11,688 bases of DNA from Bacillota bacterium (GTDB lineage: Bacteria > Bacillota > Bacilli > Alicyclobacillales > SLC66): NCBI GenBank assembly GCA_021799325.1, contig JAJZAS010000022.1, positions 1 to 11,688 of the forward strand. The letters are read 5' to 3'. Each line of letters begins with the position of its first letter. Position 1 is the stretch's first letter. The translations under genes were made by a program, and so were the position numbers. This document shows positions 7,826 to 11,688 of this stretch, piece by piece. The notes under the pieces were generated by a model. That model was not told where the DNA came from and made no database searches. It saw only the letters and a program-made list of their open reading frames with translations.

Positions 7826-9214
7826 CTATTTTTTTATCAATTGCTTCATCAATAGGGCTAGTTCTTTTGTTTGTTCTACTCGGGAGAACTGACGGATAAC
7901 AGCTTGATTGGGTTCAAAAGGTGTTTTGGTAGCAAATGATTGATACAATTGAAGAATGGCAGCGGCTATTGCTTCGGTATCTTTTGGAGGGACAACCACC
8001 CCTGCACTGGCAGAACGGATAATGCCGGCTCCCTCCCCTTCCTGCATGAGCGCGAGGATCGGACGGTGAGCGTATAGATATTCATAGAGTTTACCGGGAA
8101 TATACATGGCGGATTGCGCCTGACCTTCACCAATTAAAAGCAGTGCGTGGGATTTTTCCATCGCTTCAATGACTTTATCATGGGAGAGATAGCCCAAAAG
8201 CTCTACGTGATCCAACAAACGATGCTTTTCCAGCAATTGTTGATGATCATTTTTCCCAGGATAATCAAATACCCCTGCAAATTGAACGCGAATGTCTTTG
8301 GCAGGAAGTTGGCCCGATTGAAGCAATCCAGAAAGAGCCTCAAAAAATGCGGCAGGCGACCTTTCCGGATATAAAATACCCGCATAAAAAATAGTGAATG
8401 GCCCCTCCGTTGGCGCGGGGGGAGTTTCCGAAGCGTAATCATTCGGGTCGACGCCATTACGGATCAGTGAAATTTTACTTTTGGATTCAGGATATTTCCC
8501 TGCAAATAACTCACAAAAACTGTCCGTTACCGTCATGATGGCATCTGCGTTTTCGAATACTTGCTTCTCCATCCTGGATTCCAATTCTCTGCGCACTCCA
8601 GTGCGGGCATAATGCATATTGTCCATCCATGGATCGCGAAAGTCAGCTACCCACTTGACGCCAGTCCATCGCTTAATGAGTAAACCGGCAATGTGGGTGC
8701 TATTGGGCCCTGAAGTGGTATAAATACAGTCTATCTGATGCTTTTTAACGAGTGAACGGCCTTTGAAAGCGGCCTGGAGTGCCCATAGTACCGACTCATC
8801 AGGAATGAGCAGATTGTCTTTTGCTGCTTTCAACCATTGCCCCAAGCGTTTCTTTAATGAGGGCGAATTGGAAGTAGATGCCCCGCTCGCATGGGATGCT
8901 GACGTGTTCTGGCTCGTGGATGCTGGGCTAGATGGATTTCCGGTGATGAATCTGCCGATTAACTTGGACACCATGTCGCGGACGCGCACCACTTGAACCT
9001 CGTTTGGTATTTCACTCAACAACTTTTGGTCCATTGTGGCGGAATAAACGCCATCTGTGGTAAGAACCGTAACGCTCCACTCATATTTGCCCAAATAACG
9101 GACAAATTTGAGCGGCCTTTGTACGCCGATTCCCCCCACCGGAGGAAATAGGTAACTGATCATCAGGACGTTGGACGGTGTACTGTCACTTACGTCCGGC
9201 GGGGAAGAAATCAT
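7826..9214 (-). CDS. Glycosyltransferase, GT-B fold (GT4-like)
   Basis: This 462-residue enzyme probably transfers a sugar from a nucleotide donor during surface polysaccharide or glycolipid assembly, at the cytoplasmic face of the membrane. The N-terminal Rossmann half has VLMISYLFPPVGGIGVQRPLK (16-36) with the glycine-rich acceptor loop, and WVADFRDPW (188-196), typical of WbuB-like GT4 enzymes. The C-terminal half includes FTIFYAGILYPERSP and, in PGKLYEYL, the acidic donor-binding residues. Residues about 93-120 are a Ser/Thr/Ala/Asn-rich low-complexity insert (NPSSPASTSQNTSASHASGA), probably a flexible loop. The ATG overlaps the stop of the dehydrogenase gene by four bases (ATGA), with GAGGTGA upstream as ribosome binding site, so the two are translationally coupled. 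Donor and acceptor cannot be read from the sequence. Confidence 0.88.
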   Translation of the reverse strand: MISSPPDVSDSTPSNVLMISYLFPPVGGIGVQRPLKFVRYLGKYEWSVTVLTTDGVYSATMDQKLLSEIPNEVQVVRVRDMVSKLIGRFITGNPSSPASTSQNTSASHASGASTSNSPSLKKRLGQWLKAAKDNLLIPDESVLWALQAAFKGRSLVKKHQIDCIYTTSGPNSTHIAGLLIKRWTGVKWVADFRDPWMDNMHYARTGVRRELESRMEKQVFENADAIMTVTDSFCELFAGKYPESKSKISLIRNGVDPNDYASETPPAPTEGPFTIFYAGILYPERSPAAFFEALSGLLQSGQLPAKDIRVQFAGVFDYPGKNDHQQLLEKHRLLDHVELLGYLSHDKVIEAMEKSHALLLIGEGQAQSAMYIPGKLYEYLYAHRPILALMQEGEGAGIIRSASAGVVVPPKDTEAIAAAILQLYQSFATKTPFEPNQAVIRQFSRVEQTKELALLMKQLIKK

Positions 9215-10503
9215 CCGTTTTTCACCTCAGAAGGATGCGGTGCGACATAAGGAGTCAGCCTGTCTTTCAAGTCTACCAGGACTACATCTGGTTTGCATTG
9301 CTGTAATGCTTTGGCCCAGTCTACGTTTGAAAATTCTGGTTGCCATGTGCCGACAAGGATAGCATCTGCTCCTTTTAAGCATTCTTCGAGCGATTCGACC
9401 TGATAGGGAAGCATTTCCGTGACAGTGGGATCATAAGCTTTGACTTTGGCCCCATAGGAAATTAACAGTTCAGTGCAATCTACGGCAGGACTGTTGCGTG
9501 TATCATTGGATCCATCTTTCATGCCAAGACCGAGTACAGCAACATGGCTGTTTGCGATAGATTTACCAATGTCCGTTAATTCGCCAGCCATCCGATCCAT
9601 CAGGTAGTTGGGCACATAAGCATTGATCTGGCGCGCCAAACGAAAAAGTGGCATGGCATTTTCATCGTCAAGTGAGGCATTCAAATAGTGATACGCGTTC
9701 GGAATGCAATAGCCGCCTACGCCAATGCCGGGTTCAAGAAGATGTACGCGTGGGTGCGTGTTGGCCATTCTAATCAGTTCATAGACGTTCATGTTGCGCG
9801 CTTCCGAATAACGAGCGAGTTGTTGCGCGAGTGCGATATTCACGTCACGTTGCGCGTTTTCTACCACTTTGACTGCTTCTGCCACTGACAACGTGGTGAT
9901 ATGGAGTTGTCCTGAAGTCAGTTCGCCAAGCAGTTCTTTTGCTGCCTGTGCACAGGACTCCGTATAGCCGCCAAGCACAATGTCAAGTGTTTGGAATTCG
10001 TACATGGCTCTGCCTTCAGCCACACGCTCAGCTGCATAGGCAACATGAAAATCAACGCCGGGTTCCATTCCACTTTTGGCTTTGAGCCGGGGAATCAGTT
10101 CTTTTTCCATCATACCGGGAACAAGTGTGCTGCGAATCAACACCAAATCTCCTGGCTTGATGGCTTGTCCCAAATCTTCCATGGCGTGAAAAAGAGGGGC
10201 GGTGTTGAGTTCGCCGTCAAGACTTACCGGAATTCCCACAGTAACAATGAAAGCTTGACTGGCGCGGGTGTCCTGCCAACTTGAGGTGGGGATGAAACGT
10301 CCGCTTTGCAAATGCCTTTGCAGGATAGAAGAAAGCGTTTCTCCCTGGTAATCTTCGTGGACAGAAGTTTGTCCCTGTAATAATTGTTCAATTTTCCTGT
10401 GGTCTACATCGATCCCAATCACATTCAACCCTTTTTCACAAAAGGATAGTGACAGCGGTAAACCGATGAACCCCAATCCGACAACGCTAATCGTTTTTTT
10501 CAT
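9211..10503 (-). CDS. UDP-ManNAcA-type nucleotide-sugar dehydrogenase
   Basis: This 430-residue enzyme belongs to the UDP-glucose/GDP-mannose dehydrogenase family and makes a uronic acid donor by two successive NAD+-dependent oxidations. It most resembles the WecC branch (UDP-N-acetyl-D-mannosaminuronate). Visible are the N-terminal NAD motif GLGFIG (9-14), IRSTLVPG (123-130), the catalytic Lys212 in EAVKVVENAQRDVNIA, and the thioester-forming Cys266 in GIGVGGYCIP (259-268). The Asn269 and Ala270 after it replace the usual V/D-type residues. A C-terminal substrate/NAD domain (VLGLGMKDGSNDTRNSPA) follows. ATG 10503 has GGAGG (10516-10520, minus strand) upstream. It is first in a two- or three-gene minus-strand operon with the glycosyltransferase, supplying its possible donor or a sugar for the same glycan. 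Exact substrate is inferred. Confidence 0.9.
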   Translation of the reverse strand: MKKTISVVGLGFIGLPLSLSFCEKGLNVIGIDVDHRKIEQLLQGQTSVHEDYQGETLSSILQRHLQSGRFIPTSSWQDTRASQAFIVTVGIPVSLDGELNTAPLFHAMEDLGQAIKPGDLVLIRSTLVPGMMEKELIPRLKAKSGMEPGVDFHVAYAAERVAEGRAMYEFQTLDIVLGGYTESCAQAAKELLGELTSGQLHITTLSVAEAVKVVENAQRDVNIALAQQLARYSEARNMNVYELIRMANTHPRVHLLEPGIGVGGYCIPNAYHYLNASLDDENAMPLFRLARQINAYVPNYLMDRMAGELTDIGKSIANSHVAVLGLGMKDGSNDTRNSPAVDCTELLISYGAKVKAYDPTVTEMLPYQVESLEECLKGADAILVGTWQPEFSNVDWAKALQQCKPDVVLVDLKDRLTPYVAPHPSEVKNG

Positions 10504-10536
10504 CTACTTGGTGATCCTCCAGACCAGTTTGATTTC

Positions 10537-10565
10537 ATTATATAAACGTATCACATCAATGTGTA
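10537..10565 (-). promoter_or_regulatory. Promoter of the sugar dehydrogenase operon
   Basis: On the minus strand a perfect TATAAT (10542-10537) is preceded after 17 bp by TACACA (10565-10560), which matches four of six bases of TTGACA. Transcription would start near 10530 and leave a leader of about 26 nt. The -35 box lies inside two nested inverted repeats, so control by a DNA-binding protein is likely. Confidence 0.6.
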
Positions 10566-10592
10566 TAGGATGTGAAAAATAATATACACATT
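10551..10592. repeat. Nested inverted repeats, likely operator
   Basis: Two perfect inverted repeats overlap here. AATGTGTATA (10558-10567) pairs with TATACACATT (10583-10592), a 10-bp arm with a 15-bp spacer. TCACATC (10551-10557) pairs with GATGTGA (10569-10575), a 7-bp arm with an 11-bp spacer. Both cover the -35 region of the minus-strand promoter. No regulator gene in this window can be assigned to them. Confidence 0.6.
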
Positions 10593-10608
10593 ATCTAAAA
10601 CAAAAGTT

Positions 10609-10656
10609 TACGTTGACGTATGATTGATTGCTTCTGCATAATCAGAATATGATTAT
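10609..10656 (+). promoter_or_regulatory. Candidate promoter and dyads before the CBS gene
   Basis: TTGACG (10613-10618) and CATAAT (10637-10642) are 18 bp apart. The -35 box is inside a short dyad, TACGT-tg-ACGTA (10609-10620). The -10 box overlaps a second one, ATAATCA-gaata-TGATTAT (10638-10656). The leader to the GTG at 10786 would be about 140 nt. A second promoter nearer the gene cannot be excluded. Confidence 0.45.
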
Positions 10657-10785
10657 TTTTACCACATTCTTATACCTGAAGGGAAGATTGTGTGTGCGGT
10701 AAGAGAAGCATTTGTCCGTGCACTAACGTTTTTTAATGATACACTTAGGTAAAGAATGGTGAAATGAAGAAAGGAAGTTGTTATT

Positions 10786-11292
10786 GTGAAAGTTTCAGAA
10801 ATCATGGTCACCAATGTGTACGCGGCAAATGAGAATGACACGGTTCGCAGTGTGTTGGAGAATTTCGCGAAGTTTGGAATAGGCGGTATGCCGATCGTGA
10901 ATGACGCCAATGTGCTCGTCGGATATATCAGCGACGGCGACATCATGCGCCACTTGGGCAAGCATTTGAACAGACCCCTAAATTATTTCACTATGGCCGC
11001 TGAATATTACTCAGGGATTGGCTTAAACTCCAGTGCGGGTATTGAATACGATGAACTGCGGGAAAACCTTCAACAGGTAGTAGGGCTGAACGTTTTGGAA
11101 GTGGGAGTAAAAAAAGCGATCACCGTCAAAGAAAATGACGATATCGTGGCAGTAGCTGATTTGTTGTCTAAGCGCAAAATCAAGAAGGTACCAGTCGAAA
11201 GAGATAGAAAACTGATCGGCATCGTCAGTCGAGGGGATGTCGTTCGTGCGGTGGTGAAGACATTCCTCGCACTGAATTCCCCAGAGGCATGA
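10786..11292 (+). CDS. Stand-alone two-CBS-domain protein
   Basis: This 168-residue protein is made of two CBS domains, a Bateman module that usually binds adenine nucleotides such as AMP, ATP, S-adenosylmethionine or c-di-AMP. CBS1 spans about 1-59 (VSEIMVTNVYAANENDTV, then GGMPIVND and LVGYISDGDIMRHL). CBS2 spans about 103-160 (ITVKENDDIVAVADLL, KIKKVPVERDRKLIGIVSRGDVVRAV). The linker (60-102, with tyrosines and LNRPLNYF) is longer than in many such proteins. No catalytic domain is attached, so it is probably a ligand sensor that acts on a partner or an energy-state regulator. GTG 10786 has AAGGAA (10771-10776) 9 nt upstream. It is transcribed alone, between a divergent promoter region and a terminator. 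Confidence 0.9.
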   Translation: MKVSEIMVTNVYAANENDTVRSVLENFAKFGIGGMPIVNDANVLVGYISDGDIMRHLGKHLNRPLNYFTMAAEYYSGIGLNSSAGIEYDELRENLQQVVGLNVLEVGVKKAITVKENDDIVAVADLLSKRKIKKVPVERDRKLIGIVSRGDVVRAVVKTFLALNSPEA

Positions 11293-11311
11293 TACAATCA
11301 TTTACTATGAA

Positions 11312-11360
11312 AAAAAGCGAACCACGGACCTATTAAGGTCTATCGGTTCGCTTTTTGACA
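11312..11360. terminator. Strong bidirectional terminator
   Basis: A perfect 12-bp stem, AAAAAGCGAACC (11312-11323) with GGTTCGCTTTTT (11345-11356), surrounds a smaller internal stem GACCT-atta-AGGTC. The A-run and T-run flanks let it work on both strands. It separates the CBS gene from the convergent oxidoreductase gene. Confidence 0.88.
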
Positions 11361-11382
11361 GGTAGCGGGCCATATGGCGCCC

Positions 11383-11688
11383 TTAAACTCTGTCCGGAAC
11401 GTGTACTAGTAACTTTCCGATATTTTCCCCATGAAACAATCCGATGAATGCCTCAGGGGTGTTTTCAAATCCTTCGATAATCGTCTCTTTTTGTTTGATT
11501 TTTCCCTCTTGATACCACTTTGCAAGCGCTGCATGCGCCTCGCCGAATGATTCGACAAAATCGGAAACAATAAAGCCCTGCAGACGGATTCTACGAGTAA
11601 CAAATGTGTGAAATACGTTCATCGAGATTTGTGCAGGCTTGGTATCATTGTAATGGGCAATTTGACCGCAAAGTGGTATGCGGGCAAA
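11383..11688 (-). CDS. MDR-family NADP-dependent oxidoreductase, C-terminal part
   Basis: Only the last 101 codons are present; the frame is open to the window edge, so the gene starts beyond 11688. The visible part reads FARIPLCGQIAHYNDTKPAQ, then RRIRLQGFIVSDF, AALAKWYQEGKIKQKETIIEGFENTPEAF and GLFHGENIGKLLVHV. This matches the C-terminal end of zinc-independent medium-chain reductases related to prostaglandin reductase/leukotriene B4 dehydrogenase and bacterial CurA/YfmJ types, which reduce alpha,beta-unsaturated carbonyls with NADPH. The RLQGFIV and GENIGKLLV motifs are the most telling. It converges on the CBS gene across a shared terminator. Substrate is unknown. Confidence 0.88.
   Translation of the reverse strand, partial: FARIPLCGQIAHYNDTKPAQISMNVFHTFVTRRIRLQGFIVSDFVESFGEAHAALAKWYQEGKIKQKETIIEGFENTPEAFIGLFHGENIGKLLVHVPDRV

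Noticed and set aside
9171..10284. Plus-strand open frames opposite the dehydrogenase and glycosyltransferase genes
   Set aside because: They lie antisense to two well-supported enzymes, have no family features and have no ribosome binding sites.

Overview
The window looks like a chromosomal segment from a Gram-positive Firmicute of class Bacilli. The gene order, strong AGGAGG-type ribosome binding sites, sigma-A-like promoters and frequent GTG/TTG starts all fit. Base composition is moderate. A lineage near Alicyclobacillaceae/Paenibacillaceae is a guess that the sequence alone cannot settle. The left half matches a neighbourhood known from Bacillus subtilis near the origin, where rrnO is followed by yaaC, guaB, dacA, pdxS, pdxT and serS.

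Layout. Positions 1-260 hold the 3' tail of a 23S rRNA gene, a complete 5S rRNA gene and the rRNA operon terminator. A consensus-like promoter then leads into guaB (IMP dehydrogenase, GMP synthesis). The guaB frame is interrupted by a TAA codon at 1078-1080, yet the rest of the protein continues in the same frame with every key motif intact. Next come a glycerophosphodiester phosphodiesterase gene (where dacA would be expected), a 37-codon ORF for a one-helix membrane microprotein, pdxS and pdxT (pyridoxal 5'-phosphate synthase), an atypical OmpR-type response regulator whose receiver lacks the usual phospho-acceptor aspartate, serS (seryl-tRNA synthetase) and a small three-helix membrane protein. 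A terminator at 6669-6700 closes this stretch.

From 6700 on, the genes look less conserved. There is a GNAT acetyltransferase with a very basic N-terminal tail and its own promoter, which carries a dyad in the spacer. A minus-strand group follows: a GT4-type glycosyltransferase and a UDP-ManNAcA-type nucleotide-sugar dehydrogenase overlap by 4 bp, and a small His/Trp-rich protein lies downstream of them. A divergent regulatory region (10504-10785) with several inverted repeats separates the sugar genes from a stand-alone two-CBS-domain protein on the plus strand. That gene ends at a strong terminator. The window closes inside the 3' part of a minus-strand MDR-family NADP-dependent oxidoreductase.

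I see no CRISPR array, transposase, integrase, tRNA gene or defence system. The observations most worth checking are the guaB nonsense codon, the pseudo-receiver regulator between pdxT and serS, the microprotein upstream of pdxS, and the dyad-rich divergent promoter region.
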